Assembly (NCBI GenBank): GCA_003577315.1
Contig: QEVK01000006.1
Location: 60,251-124,250 of the forward strand
DNA length: 64,000 nucleotides
Origin: Hyphomicrobiales bacterium
Lineage (GTDB): Bacteria > Pseudomonadota > Alphaproteobacteria > Rhizobiales > Rhizobiaceae
Direction: 5' to 3'
Shown one piece after another: positions 29,795-40,154 of this stretch (its first letter is position 1; every line of letters starts with the position of its first letter). The notes under the pieces were generated by a model, which was not told the DNA's origin, searched no databases, and saw only the letters and a list, made by a program, of their open reading frames with translations. The translations under genes were made by a program, and so were the position numbers.

Positions 29795-30361
29795 ATGGAG
29801 TTTGTTCGCTTGAAGCTCGCCGGTCTTGCGGCGCTCGGCCTCGCGCTTGTGCTTTCGGGATGCCAGTCGGGCGACGCGCTCGGCGGGCTGGAGATCGGCG
29901 GCGGGCAGGGCCAGCAGCAGGACGAGCGGGATACCATCACCGCGGGCGAGCTGCTCGCCTATTGCCCCTCGGTGACGCTTTCGGCGAGCGATGCCGTCCT
30001 CAATTCCTACCAGCGCGGCGGCGACGGCGATCCGGCGAAGCTCCTGTTCCGCGCCGCCGTCACCGACACCACGCGAAGCTGCACCTATGGCGGCGGCATG
30101 ACCAGCATGGCCATCGGCGTGGCCGGCCGGGTCATCCCCGGCCCCGCGGGCAGCACCGGGACCGTGCGCCTGCCCATGCGCATCAAGGTCTACCAGGACA
30201 CCACCGAAATCTACTCGCAGCGCCTCGACCACGAGGTCGCCATCGCCGACACGGCCGGCGCGACCCAGTTCATGCTCGTGGATAGGAATTTCTCGATGCC
30301 CAACCCGACCGCGCGCAACGTGCGCGTCATCGTCGGCTTCGAGCCGGCGGCGAAGCGGTAG
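29795..30361 (+). CDS. Predicted lipoprotein of unknown function
   Basis: A 188-residue protein with a lipoprotein signal: basic start, hydrophobic LAGLAALGLALVL, then the lipobox LSGC at about residue 20. After a Gly/Gln-rich linker comes a beta-rich domain with cysteines in LLAYCPSVTLS and TTRSCTYGGGM that could form a disulfide. I do not recognise a named family; similar lipoproteins are widespread in rhizobia. ATG 29795 has a GAGGGAAG ribosome site and gives the best signal. It is divergent from thrC and is likely anchored in the outer membrane. Confidence 0.8.
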   Translation: MEFVRLKLAGLAALGLALVLSGCQSGDALGGLEIGGGQGQQQDERDTITAGELLAYCPSVTLSASDAVLNSYQRGGDGDPAKLLFRAAVTDTTRSCTYGGGMTSMAIGVAGRVIPGPAGSTGTVRLPMRIKVYQDTTEIYSQRLDHEVAIADTAGATQFMLVDRNFSMPNPTARNVRVIVGFEPAAKR

Positions 30362-30378
30362 AGCCCGCCCGCCGCCCG

Positions 30379-31068
30379 CTACACCGCGTCGGACCACTGC
30401 GAAAGCGCGGCGACCACGGCGGGAAAATCCGCCCAGCGGCGAATGACGGTTTCCGCGCCGGCCTCGGTGAGCAGGTCGGCGTGGCCGGGATGGCTGTGCG
30501 AGGCGCCGGTGAAGCCGATGACGCGCATGCCCGCGTCCACGGCACCCGAAATGCCGTGGACGGAATCCTCGACCACGAAGGTCCTGCGCGGCTCGGCCCC
30601 CATCGCCCGCGCGGCGTGGAGGAACACGTCGGGCGCGGGCTTGGGCCTCGCCGAGGGGATGGCGGCGGCGGAGAACACCGCGCCCTCGAACAGCGGCTGA
30701 AGCCCGATGCGCGAAAGGACGACGTTGAGCCGCGCCGCGCTCGAATTGGAGCAGACGCAGCGCCGCCCGGTGACCGACAGCACCGCCTCGCGCGCGCCTT
30801 CGATGGCTCTTGCCTCGCGCGCCAGCTTGCGGTCGACCAGGCGCTCGGCCTCGTCGATCAGGCTCGCCTTGAACGGCACCTGCGCCTCCTGCTCGATGCG
30901 CAGCAGGATGTCCTTGAAGGTCAGGCCCGAATAGGTCTGCGCCAGCGCCTCGGGCGTGATCTCGAAGCCGGCAGCGCTGAGAAGCTCGGCCTCGACGCGG
31001 GCGGCGACGATCTCGGAATCGGCCAGCACGCCGTCGCAATCGAAGATGACGAGGTCGGGTTGGGGCAT
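30379..31068 (-). CDS. HAD superfamily hydrolase, subfamily IA (phosphatase)
   Basis: A 229-residue phosphatase of the phosphoglycolate phosphatase/beta-phosphoglucomutase type. Motif I is VIFDCDGVLADSE with the nucleophilic Asp; motif II is in RRCVCSNSS; motif III Lys is in SARPKPAPDVFLHAARAMG; motif IV is FVVEDSVHGISGAVDAGM. Substrate cannot be deduced. ATG 31068 is chosen since it places motif I seven residues in, as is normal. It is divergent from ccrM. Confidence 0.9.
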   Translation of the reverse strand: MPQPDLVIFDCDGVLADSEIVAARVEAELLSAAGFEITPEALAQTYSGLTFKDILLRIEQEAQVPFKASLIDEAERLVDRKLAREARAIEGAREAVLSVTGRRCVCSNSSAARLNVVLSRIGLQPLFEGAVFSAAAIPSARPKPAPDVFLHAARAMGAEPRRTFVVEDSVHGISGAVDAGMRVIGFTGASHSHPGHADLLTEAGAETVIRRWADFPAVVAALSQWSDAV

Positions 31069-31202
31069 CGGGGCGGACCTCCGCTTGAAGACGGCCAGGG
31101 ATCGGAAGCCGGGCGGCATACACCATGGCGCAGCGGACGGCAAATCGGCCCGCGGACGCGACGGAGCGGAAATGAGCGCGGCGGGCGCGCCCGCTTCATT
31201 AA

Positions 31203-32438
<1,236 letters not shown>

Positions 32439-32440
32439 GC

Positions 32441-33046
32441 CTACAATCCGCAGGCCGCGAGATCGCTCGCGAGCGTTCGCGCATCGCTGAACGGCACCGC
32501 CCGCCAGCCGGCCGCCCGCGCGCCCTCGACGTTCTTCGCGCTGTCGTCGATGAACAGCGTCGCGGCCGGCGTCAGGCCGAAACGCTCGGCGTGCAGGCGA
32601 TAGATCGCCGGGTCGGGCTTGAGGACGCCGACCTCGCCCGAGACCGTCACGCCGCGCGCCAGCGCCAGGAAGGGAAAGCGCATCCGTGCCTCGGCGAAGG
32701 TGTCGGCGGCGAAATTGGTCAGCATGGTCACGTCGTGGCCGGCCGCGACCAGCCGCTCCAGCTGCGCCACGCTGTCCTCGTAGGCATGGGGGACCATCTC
32801 GTGCCAGTGGCGGCGGAAGGCGCGGATCAGCTCTTCTTCTCCCGGGTGGCGCTCGATCAGCAGCGCCTCCGCCTCCCGCCAGGGGCGGCCGCGATCCTGC
32901 TCGACGTTCCAGGCGGGGCTGCACACCTCGCTCAGGAACCATGCCCGCCTGGCCGGGTCCGGGATCAGCCGGCGGAACGGCAGCTCGGGGTCGTAGTGGA
33001 TCAGCACCTTGCCGATGTCGAAGACGATGTGGCGGATTTCCGTCAT
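32441..33046 (-). CDS. HAD family phosphatase, YihX-like
   Basis: A 201-residue HAD hydrolase. Motif I is unusual, IVFDIGKVLIHYDPE, in which the second Asp of the common DxD is replaced by Gly, as in the YihX/epoxide-hydrolase-like group (FDxGxVL). Later motifs are MLTNFAADTFAE, LKPDPAIYRLHAERFG and LFIDDSAKNVEGARAAGW. The predicted activity is hydrolysis of sugar phosphates such as glucose 1-phosphate, from family knowledge only. Its start overlaps the mutY stop, so they form an operon. Confidence 0.9.
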   Translation of the reverse strand: MTEIRHIVFDIGKVLIHYDPELPFRRLIPDPARRAWFLSEVCSPAWNVEQDRGRPWREAEALLIERHPGEEELIRAFRRHWHEMVPHAYEDSVAQLERLVAAGHDVTMLTNFAADTFAEARMRFPFLALARGVTVSGEVGVLKPDPAIYRLHAERFGLTPAATLFIDDSAKNVEGARAAGWRAVPFSDARTLASDLAACGL

Positions 33047-34173
33047 GCGCCTGCCTCCCGTATCGCACGATGCCGGGTCGCGCCCGGTATCGCGGCCTCG
33101 ATCGCCTTCTTCATCACCGTGGGCAGTGCCTCGCCGGCAAGCCCGGCCGGAGGCGACCACCACCAGCCCTCGGGCGCGCGCATGTCGAGGCCCACGGCGC
33201 GCCAGACGGTGAGCGACAGCTCGAAATGGGTGAAGACGTGGCGGATCGCGCCCGCCGGCCGCCACGCGGCGGCGAAGGGCGCGGCCTCCGGCCCGGTCGC
33301 GCCGTCCTGCCGCGCGTTCCAGCCGCTGGTCGGCGGCTCGGCCATGCCGGCGAGCAGGCCGGTCGCCGGCCGCTTGCGCAGGAGCACCGCCCCGTCGCGG
33401 CGCACGGCGACGAAGGCCGCGCCCCTGCGCAACGGCTTTTCCGGCTTCGGCGCCTTGACCGGATAAAGCTCGGGATCGCCCCCGGCCAGCGCCGCGCAAT
33501 CCTCGCTGACCGGGCACAGCATGCATTTCGGGCGCTTCGGCGAGCACAGCGTCGCGCCCAGATCCATCATCGCCTGCGCGAAGTCGCCCGGCCGCTCCGG
33601 CGGCAGCATGGCCTCGACATGGGCCCTGATCCGCGCCTTCGCCGCCGGCAGCGGCGCATCGATGGCGAAGAGCCGCGAGACGACGCGCTCGACATTGCCG
33701 TCGACCACGGCGGCCGGCCGGCCGAAGGCGATGGCCGCCACCGCCGCCGCCGTATAGGCGCCGATGCCGGGCAGTTCGCGCAGCGCCGCCTCGGTGTCGG
33801 GGAAGCGGCCGCCGTGGCGCTCGGCCACCGCATCGGCGCATTTCTTGAGGTTGCGGGCGCGGGAATAGTAGCCGAGGCCGGCCCAGGCCTTCATGACGTC
33901 GTCGGCATCGGCCGCCGCCAGCGCCGCGACCGTCGGCCAGCGGGCGAGGAAGCGCGCGAAATAGGGCTTCACCGCCTCGACGGTGGTCTGTTGCAGCATC
34001 ACCTCCGACAGCCAGACGCGGTAGGGGTCCGGCCGCGCGCCCGCCGCCATGCGCGCCGGCGCCACCCGCCAGGGCAGGTCGCGGTGATGGGCGTCGTACC
34101 AGCCAAGCAGGCGGGCCGCCGTCCGCCGCCCCGCTATGAAGCCGTCGCCCGCGGTGCTAGTCTTGCCTGCCAT
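33043..34173 (-). CDS. mutY: A/G-specific adenine DNA glycosylase
   Basis: MutY removes adenine mispaired with 8-oxoguanine. The 376-residue enzyme shows the catalytic Glu in SEVMLQQTTV, the helix-hairpin-helix LPGIGAYTAAAVAAIAFG, the catalytic Asp in VVDGNVERVVSR, and the 4Fe-4S cysteines in LCSPKRPKCMLCPVSEDC. The C-terminal NUDIX-like domain (LLRKRPATGLLAGMAEPP) reads the 8-oxoG. ATG 34173 gives a typical short leader. It diverges from the dciA-like gene. Confidence 0.95.
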   Translation of the reverse strand: MAGKTSTAGDGFIAGRRTAARLLGWYDAHHRDLPWRVAPARMAAGARPDPYRVWLSEVMLQQTTVEAVKPYFARFLARWPTVAALAAADADDVMKAWAGLGYYSRARNLKKCADAVAERHGGRFPDTEAALRELPGIGAYTAAAVAAIAFGRPAAVVDGNVERVVSRLFAIDAPLPAAKARIRAHVEAMLPPERPGDFAQAMMDLGATLCSPKRPKCMLCPVSEDCAALAGGDPELYPVKAPKPEKPLRRGAAFVAVRRDGAVLLRKRPATGLLAGMAEPPTSGWNARQDGATGPEAAPFAAAWRPAGAIRHVFTHFELSLTVWRAVGLDMRAPEGWWWSPPAGLAGEALPTVMKKAIEAAIPGATRHRAIREAGA

Positions 34174-34209
34174 CGACCCGTTCAGCCGCCGAGAAATGGA
34201 ACACCGCTC

Positions 34210-34716
34210 ATGACAGGGAAACGCCGCGGCGGCAATGCCGTGCCAGTGAGCGACCTTGCCGTCGGCATCCTCGATCCGGTGCTGCGCAAGCGCGCCGGCA
34301 TCACCATCGGCCTCGTCCAGTCGTGGGACGAGATCGCGGGCGCGCGCCTTGCGGCGATGACCCGGCCGCAGAGGATCGCCTGGCCGCGCCGCGCGCACGA
34401 GGACGAGCCGTTCGAGCCGGGCACGCTGGTGGTGGCCTGCGAGGGCACGGCCGCGCTCCACCTCCAGCACGAGACCGGCGAGGTGATCGCGCGCGTCAAC
34501 GCCTTCCTCGGCTTTTCGGCCATCGGCCGGCTGAAGATCGTGCAGAAGCCTGTGGCCGCGCCGCCGAAGCCCCGCGCAGGCCAGCGCGGCCTGAGCGGCG
34601 AGGAGGCCGCGCGCCTTGAGCGGCTGGTGCGCGGCATCGAGGACGACGGCCTGCGCGAGGCTTTGGCGAGGCTGGGCCGGTCGGTGATGGGGGAGCGAGT
34701 AGGGAGTAGGGAGTAG
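34210..34716 (+). CDS. DUF721/DciA-like protein
   Basis: A 168-residue member of DUF721, the family that includes DciA, the replicative-helicase loader of bacteria lacking DnaC. The fold region covers LAVGILDPVLRKRAGITIGLVQSWDEIAGARLAAMTRPQRI, then LVVACEGTAALHLQHETGEVIARVNAFLG. The last seven residues, ERVGSRE, are coded by heptad repeat DNA and the stop TAG is part of a repeat unit. Position between mutY and a DsbA-like gene before smc is conserved in rhizobia. Function as a helicase loader is inferred from the family. Confidence 0.85.
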   Translation: MTGKRRGGNAVPVSDLAVGILDPVLRKRAGITIGLVQSWDEIAGARLAAMTRPQRIAWPRRAHEDEPFEPGTLVVACEGTAALHLQHETGEVIARVNAFLGFSAIGRLKIVQKPVAAPPKPRAGQRGLSGEEAARLERLVRGIEDDGLREALARLGRSVMGERVGSRE

Positions 34717-34816
34717 GGGAAAGGACGTTTTCCCCACTTTGAAGCGACGTTCGCATGGCGTTGCCCGGTCTCGCCGTCGCGTTCACTATTCACTATTCGC
34801 TATTCGCTACTCGCTC
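34693..34816. repeat. Second heptad inverted repeat (YGARTAG units)
   Basis: Left arm 34693-34719 carries CGAGTAG and GGAGTAG heptads; right arm 34784-34816 carries the reverse-complement units CTATTCA, CTATTCG, CTATTCG and CTACTCG. Ten bases at the arm ends match exactly and the rest pair with G-U type changes. The 64-base centre is unrelated. As with the copy at 685-759, the left arm supplies the stop codon of the gene before it, here the dciA-like gene. Confidence 0.75.
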
Positions 34817-34946
34817 TCCCTCTTTTGTGAACGCTCTGGCGCCGCCGGACGATTGGATTGGGGACAGATTTGCCTTATTTGGCGGGCAAGCCTCGCCTTC
34901 GTGGCCACAATGGCTGCACAGTTCAATCTGAAATCAGGTGATTCGC

Positions 34947-35687
34947 ATGATCCGCACAGTCCAGCGCCGAACCGTCCTTGCCTCGCTCGCCGCCCTGCCG
35001 GCCGCGGCGCTGCTTGCGGCATGCAGCGATTCGGGCAGCGATTCGGGCAGCGGCGGCGGGCAGGCCGAGGCCCCCGCCCCGGAAGCCCCGGCCACGCCGG
35101 CCCCGGCCACCCCGCCGGCGGCGAACCTGCCGACGCCGAGCGGCAAGGTCGATATGGCCAGGCTGCTGGAGCCCGGCGCGCTGCCCGAAATGACCATCGG
35201 CGACCCGGACGCGCCCGTCACCATCGTCGAATACGCCTCGATGACCTGCGGCCATTGCGCCAACTTCCACACCGACACGCTGCCGACCATCAAGCAGAAC
35301 TACATCGACACCGGCAAGGCGCGGCTGGTCTTCCGCGAGTTCCCGTTCGATCCGCGCGCGGAGGCCGGCTTCATGCTCGCGCGCTGCGCCGACGACAAGT
35401 ATTTCGCCATGGTCGACGTGCTGTTCAGGCAGCAGCGGAACTGGGCTTCCGTCGACAATGCGCGCGAGGCGCTGTTGCAGATCGCGCGGCTGGCGGGCTT
35501 CTCGCAGGAATCGTTCGAGGCGTGCCTGACCGACCAGAAGCTGCTCGACGACGTCCGGGCCGTGCGCACGCGCGGCGCCAACGATTTCGGCATCGACGCG
35601 ACGCCGACCTTCTTCATCAATGGAAACAAGTATTCGGGGGCTTTGAAGGTTGCCGAGATGTCGGCCATCATCGACAGCCTGCTCTAG
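34947..35687 (+). CDS. DsbA family thiol:disulfide oxidoreductase, lipoprotein
   Basis: A 246-residue periplasmic thioredoxin-fold protein. The N-terminus has a signal ending in a lipobox-like ALLAAC, then a low-complexity Ser/Gly and Pro/Ala linker of about 45 residues. The DsbA domain has the active site TCGHCANFH, FREFPFDPRAEAGFMLARC, and the cis-Pro motif IDATPTFFINGNKYSG. It likely forms or isomerises disulfides in the periplasm. ATG 34947 with AGGTGA just upstream is the best start; GTG 34938 is possible. It precedes smc in the conserved rhizobial order. Confidence 0.92.
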   Translation: MIRTVQRRTVLASLAALPAAALLAACSDSGSDSGSGGGQAEAPAPEAPATPAPATPPAANLPTPSGKVDMARLLEPGALPEMTIGDPDAPVTIVEYASMTCGHCANFHTDTLPTIKQNYIDTGKARLVFREFPFDPRAEAGFMLARCADDKYFAMVDVLFRQQRNWASVDNAREALLQIARLAGFSQESFEACLTDQKLLDDVRAVRTRGANDFGIDATPTFFINGNKYSGALKVAEMSAIIDSLL

Positions 35688-35744
35688 GGCCGGGCAGGGC
35701 GCAGGGCGCGTGGTCCGCGCCGGCCGGCGCGCGGGGCGGAACGC

Positions 35745-38700
35745 ATGAAGTTCTCGCGCCTGCGCCTTCTCGGCTTCAAGTCCTTCGTCGAGCCGGGCGA
35801 GTTCGTCATCGAGCGCGGGCTGACGGGCATCGTCGGCCCCAACGGCTGCGGCAAGTCCAACCTTGTCGAGGCGTTGCGCTGGGTGATGGGCGAAAGCTCG
35901 TACAAGAACATGCGCGCGTCGGGCATGGACGACGTGATCTTCTCCGGCTCGGCGACGCGGCCGGCGCGCAACACCGCCGAGGTCACGCTTTTCCTCGACA
36001 ATTGCGACCGCACCGCGCCGGCCGCCTTCAACGACGCCGACGAGTTGCAGGTCTCGCGCCGCATCGAGCGCGAGGCCGGTTCCGTCTACCGCATCAACGG
36101 CAAGGAGGCGCGCGCGCGGGACGTGCAGCTCCTGTTCGCCGACCAGTCGACCGGCGCGCGCTCGCCCTCGATGGTGGGGCAGGGCCGCATCGGCGAGCTG
36201 ATCCAGGCCAAGCCGCAGGCGCGGCGCGCGCTGCTCGAGGAAGCGGCCGGCATCTCCGGCCTGCATACCCGCCGCCACGAGGCGGAGCTGCGCCTGCGCG
36301 CGGCCGAGCAGAACCTGGAGCGGCTCGACGACGTGGTCGGCGAGCTCGAAAGCCAGATCGAGAGCCTGAAGCGGCAGGCGCGGCAGGCCGCGCGCTTCCG
36401 CAACCTTTCCGCCGACATCCGCAAGGCCGAGGCCATCCTGCTCCACCTGCGCTGGAGCGCCGCCAGGGATCAGGAGGCCGAGGCCAAGTCGGCGCTGGCG
36501 CAGGCCACGACGCTGGTCGGCGACCGCGCCGCGCAGCAGATGCAGGCCGCGAAGGACCAGGCCGTCGGCGCCCACCATCTGCCCGGCCTGCGCGAGGCGG
36601 AGGCCGCCGCGGCGGCGGCCCTGCAAAGGCTGACCATCGCGCGGTCGCAGATCGAGGAGGAGGCCCAGCGCCTGCGCGCCCGCTCGGCGGAGCTGGAGAA
36701 GCGGCTTGCCCAGCTCGATGCCGACATCGCGCGCGAGGAGCGCATGGTGCGCGACAACGCCGAGGTGCTTGAGCGGCTCGCCGACGAGGAGCGCGGGCTG
36801 AACGGCGACAACGCCGGCGCGGCCGAGCGCGAGGCCGCCACCCGCGCGGCCCTCGAGGAGGCGCAGGCGCGGCTCGCGGCGAGCGAGGCGGCGCTGGCCG
36901 CGCTCACCTCCGGGCGCGCTGAGGCGGCCGCCGCGCGCAGCCAGATCGAGCGCACGCTGCGCGACACGGCCGAGCGCCGCGACCGGCTTGTCCGCCAGCT
37001 CGGCGAGATCGACCGCGAGGCCGCCGCGATCGCGGAGAAGATCGCCGCGCTCGCCGACCCGGCCGAGAAGCTCATGCTGGCCGAGGAGGCCGAGATCGCC
37101 GCCGCGGCCGCCGAGGAGACGGCGCTGGCGGCCGAAGAGGCCGTGGCCGAGGCCCGCGCCGCCGAGGCGGCCGCCCGGCCGCCGCTGGCCGAGGCCCGCG
37201 CCGAGTTGCAGCGCATCGACACCGAGGCGCGCACGCTGGCGAAGATCCTCAATGCGGGGGGAGGCGACCTCTTCCCCGCCGTCGTCGAGAAGATCAGGGT
37301 CGCGCGCGGCTTCGAGACCGCGCTGGGTGCGGCGCTCGGCGAGGACCTCGACCTGCCGCTCGACCGCGCCGCCCCCGCGCACTGGGGCGAGGCGGCGCCC
37401 GCCGGCGACGACCCGAAGCTGCCGGACGGCGTGCGCCCGCTCGCCGAGGTGGTCGAGGCACCGGCCGAGCTTGCCCGCCGGCTGGCGCAGATCGGCATCG
37501 TCGAGGAGGCGGACGGGCCGCTTCTGCGCAAGGCGCTGAAGGCCGGACAGCGGCTGGTCAGCATCGACGGCGCGCTGTGGCGCTGGGACGGGCTGACCGC
37601 CAGCGCCGATGCGCCGACGCCCGCCGCGCTGCGCCTCCAGCAGAAGAACCGGCTCGCCGAGCTGGAGGCGGAGGCGACCGAGGCGACGCGGCGCGTGCGC
37701 GCGGCCGAGGAGGCGCTGGTTGCGGCCGAATCCCGGGTGAGGCAGTCGGTGGACGCCGAAAAGGCCGCGCGCGACGGCTGGCGCGAGGCGCAGCGCCTGC
37801 TGGGCGAGGCGCGCGAGGCGCTGGCCCGGGCCGACAAGGCGGCGGGAGAGCTCGCCAGCCGCCGCGCCGTGCTCGACGAATCGCGCGGCCGCCTCGCCGA
37901 GACGCTGGAGGAGGCCGAGGCCGGTCTTGCCGAGGCCGAGGCCGCGCTCGCCGTGGCCCCCGACCTTTCCGAGCTGCAGGCCGGGCTCGACCGCCTGGCG
38001 CGCGAGGTGGCGCAGGACCGCGCCCGGCTCGCCGACGCCCGCGCCGCCCATGACGGGCTGAAGCGCGAGGCCGACGCCCGCACGCGCCGGCTCGCCGCCA
38101 TCGAGGTCGAGCGCAATTCGTGGATCGGCCGCGCGGAGAATGCCGACCGGCAGATCGCCGCGCTGCGCGAGCGCCGCGACGAGGCCGCGAGCGAGCACGA
38201 GAGCCTTGCCGACGCGCCCGACGAGATCGACGCCCGCCGGCGGGCGCTCCTGTCGCAGCTTTCCGAGGCCGAGGCCCGGCGCCGCGCCGCCGCCGACCGG
38301 CTGCAGGAGGCCGAGACCCGGCAGGCCGCGCTGGACAAGGCCGCCGCCGCCGCGATCCAGTCGCTGGCCGAGGCTCGCGAGGCGCGCGCCCGCGCCGAGG
38401 AGCGGCTGACCGCCGCCGACGAGCGGCGCAAGGAGGCGGAGGCGCGCATCCAGGAGGCGCTCAACGTGCCGCCGCACCTCGTCATCCGCCATGCCGGGCT
38501 GGAAGCCGACGCGCCGCTGCCCGACATGGGGCAGATCGAGCGCGACCTCGAGCGGCTGAAGATCGAGCGCGAGCGGCTGGGCGCGGTCAACCTGCGCGCC
38601 GAGGAGGAGCAGAAGGAGCTGGCCGAGCGGCAGGAGACCATCGTCGCCGAGCGCGAGGACGTGATCGAGGCGATCCGCAAGCTGCGCCAGGCGATCCAGA

Positions 38701-39203
38701 GCCTGAACAAGGAGGGCCGCGAGCGGCTGCTTGCCGCCTTCGACGTGGTCAACGCCCAGTTCCAGCGCCTGTTCACGCATCTGTTCGGCGGCGGCACCGC
38801 CGAGCTGCAATTCGTCGAGTCGGAGGACCCGCTGGAGGCGGGGCTGGAGATCCTCGCCCGCCCGCCGGGCAAGAAGCCGCAGACCATGACGCTGCTTTCC
38901 GGCGGCGAGCAGGCGCTGACCGCCATGGCATTGATCTTCGCCGTGTTCCTGACCAATCCCGCGCCGATCTGCGTGCTCGACGAGGTCGACGCGCCCCTCG
39001 ACGACCACAATGTCGAGCGCTTCTGCAACCTGATGGACGAGATGGCGGCGACGACCGAGACCCGTTTCATCGTCATCACCCACAACCCCATCACCATGGC
39101 GCGCATGGACCGGCTGTTCGGCGTCACCATGGCCGAGCAGGGGGTGAGCCAGCTCGTCTCGGTCGACCTGCAGACGGCCGAGCGCATGCGCGAGGCAAGC
39201 TGA
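35745..39203 (+). CDS. smc: Chromosome segregation protein SMC
   Basis: SMC is the ATPase core of bacterial condensin, acting with ScpA and ScpB in chromosome compaction. The 1152-residue protein has Walker A GPNGCGKSNLVEALRWV near residue 32, two long Ala/Glu/Arg-rich coiled coils, a central hinge around residues 500-620 (FPAVVEKIRVARGFETALG), and at the C-terminus the signature LSGGEQALTAMALIFAVF with Walker B CVLDEVDAPLDDHNVERF. Length is normal for alphaproteobacterial SMC. The extreme GC and Ala/Glu bias of the coils produces long meaningless frames on other strands. Confidence 0.97.
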   Translation: MKFSRLRLLGFKSFVEPGEFVIERGLTGIVGPNGCGKSNLVEALRWVMGESSYKNMRASGMDDVIFSGSATRPARNTAEVTLFLDNCDRTAPAAFNDADELQVSRRIEREAGSVYRINGKEARARDVQLLFADQSTGARSPSMVGQGRIGELIQAKPQARRALLEEAAGISGLHTRRHEAELRLRAAEQNLERLDDVVGELESQIESLKRQARQAARFRNLSADIRKAEAILLHLRWSAARDQEAEAKSALAQATTLVGDRAAQQMQAAKDQAVGAHHLPGLREAEAAAAAALQRLTIARSQIEEEAQRLRARSAELEKRLAQLDADIAREERMVRDNAEVLERLADEERGLNGDNAGAAEREAATRAALEEAQARLAASEAALAALTSGRAEAAAARSQIERTLRDTAERRDRLVRQLGEIDREAAAIAEKIAALADPAEKLMLAEEAEIAAAAAEETALAAEEAVAEARAAEAAARPPLAEARAELQRIDTEARTLAKILNAGGGDLFPAVVEKIRVARGFETALGAALGEDLDLPLDRAAPAHWGEAAPAGDDPKLPDGVRPLAEVVEAPAELARRLAQIGIVEEADGPLLRKALKAGQRLVSIDGALWRWDGLTASADAPTPAALRLQQKNRLAELEAEATEATRRVRAAEEALVAAESRVRQSVDAEKAARDGWREAQRLLGEAREALARADKAAGELASRRAVLDESRGRLAETLEEAEAGLAEAEAALAVAPDLSELQAGLDRLAREVAQDRARLADARAAHDGLKREADARTRRLAAIEVERNSWIGRAENADRQIAALRERRDEAASEHESLADAPDEIDARRRALLSQLSEAEARRRAAADRLQEAETRQAALDKAAAAAIQSLAEAREARARAEERLTAADERRKEAEARIQEALNVPPHLVIRHAGLEADAPLPDMGQIERDLERLKIERERLGAVNLRAEEEQKELAERQETIVAEREDVIEAIRKLRQAIQSLNKEGRERLLAAFDVVNAQFQRLFTHLFGGGTAELQFVESEDPLEAGLEILARPPGKKPQTMTLLSGGEQALTAMALIFAVFLTNPAPICVLDEVDAPLDDHNVERFCNLMDEMAATTETRFIVITHNPITMARMDRLFGVTMAEQGVSQLVSVDLQTAERMREAS

Positions 39204-39275
39204 CGCCGTGCGTCGGGCCGGCCGGCGCGTTGCGCGGGTGGGCCTTGAGGCGACGGCGGCATCAGGAGGGTTCTC

Positions 39276-39791
39276 ATGTCCCGAACCGGGAAACCGAAAC
39301 CGGACGGCTCCAGGCCCGCAAGGCCGCGCCGCCGCGACCCGGACACCGCCGGACCCGGCGCCCCCGGGAACGACCCGCGGGCCGTGGCGCTTGCCGCCGA
39401 GTTGTCGTCGGCACTGAAGGAGCTGCACCGCGCGCTGATCCGTGCCGAGATCGGCGACGACCCGGCGTTGCAGAACCCCTACACCGCGCTGTTCGCGCTG
39501 ATCGGCGACCCGCGCTTCGCGTGGATGGGGCCGTTGTCGCAACTGATCGCGCGCATCGACCAGCAGGTCGCCGATGGCGGGATCGCGGGCATGGACGTCG
39601 CGGCCGGCCTGGGCGCGGAAGCGGCGCGCCTGATCGGCGAGGGCAGCGGCGAGGCCCTCGCCGCCTTCCGCATGCGCCACGTCATGGCGCTTCAGAAGCA
39701 GCCGGAGGCGGGGCTTGCCACCGGCAGGCTGCGCAAGGTGCTGGCCAAGGTGCTGGCGCAGCTTCCCGAAGCCGGGGAAACCGGACGCTGA
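39276..39791 (+). CDS. Conserved-looking protein of unknown function
   Basis: A 171-residue soluble protein. The first 40 residues are basic and proline-rich (GKPKPDGSRPARPRRR) and probably disordered. The rest is helical and contains LSSALKELHRALIRAEIG, the aromatic NPYTALFALIGDPRFAWMGPLSQLIARID, and a basic C-terminal helix (GRLRKVLAKVLAQLP). I recall similar small proteins next to smc in rhizobia but cannot name a domain. The ribosome site and codon use support it as a real gene. Confidence 0.72.
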   Translation: MSRTGKPKPDGSRPARPRRRDPDTAGPGAPGNDPRAVALAAELSSALKELHRALIRAEIGDDPALQNPYTALFALIGDPRFAWMGPLSQLIARIDQQVADGGIAGMDVAAGLGAEAARLIGEGSGEALAAFRMRHVMALQKQPEAGLATGRLRKVLAKVLAQLPEAGETGR

Positions 39792-39809
39792 CCGCGGTTT
39801 CCCGCAGCG

Positions 39810-40154
39810 TCAGAAGCTTCTGCCGTCGACCGCGACGCGCTTGATCGCGGCCAGGTCGACGGCCTCGAGGCAGCGCACGTTGATGGCGGCCATCGCCCTG
39901 CCGTCGGGCGCGGTGCCGAGGCTGAACGGCGCGCAGCCGCAGACCGGGCAGAATCTGTGGTCGATGACGTGCTTGTTGAAGCGATAGGCGGAAAGCTCCT
40001 CCAGCGGCGTGGCGGGGTGAAAGCGCTCGCGCGGCACGAACCACAGCAGCGTCCCCCGGCGGCTGCAATACGAGCAATTGCACTCCATCGCCTCGGTCGG
40101 CTCGCCTTCGACCTCGAACGTCACCTTGCCGCAATGGCAGCTGCCGGAAACCAT
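39810..40154 (-). CDS. GFA family (glutathione-dependent formaldehyde-activating-like) protein
   Basis: A 114-residue zinc protein of the GFA/CENP-V family. The zinc cysteines are in SGSCHCGKVTFE, ECNCSYCSRRG and HRFCPVCGCAPF, the standard three clusters. Family members are often annotated as S-(hydroxymethyl)glutathione synthase-like, but most have unknown substrates. ATG 40154 gives the usual short leader before SCHCG. It converges with the small gene after smc and diverges from ppdK. Confidence 0.9.
   Translation of the reverse strand: MVSGSCHCGKVTFEVEGEPTEAMECNCSYCSRRGTLLWFVPRERFHPATPLEELSAYRFNKHVIDHRFCPVCGCAPFSLGTAPDGRAMAAINVRCLEAVDLAAIKRVAVDGRSF

Noticed and set aside
34923..39680. A very long minus-strand open frame opposite smc (over 1500 codons), and similar ones opposite ctaD, dxs and the flavoprotein gene
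   Set aside because: High-GC codon bias leaves antisense frames open. The predicted proteins are low-complexity Arg/Ala/Gly strings without domains, while the sense strand has clear enzymes.
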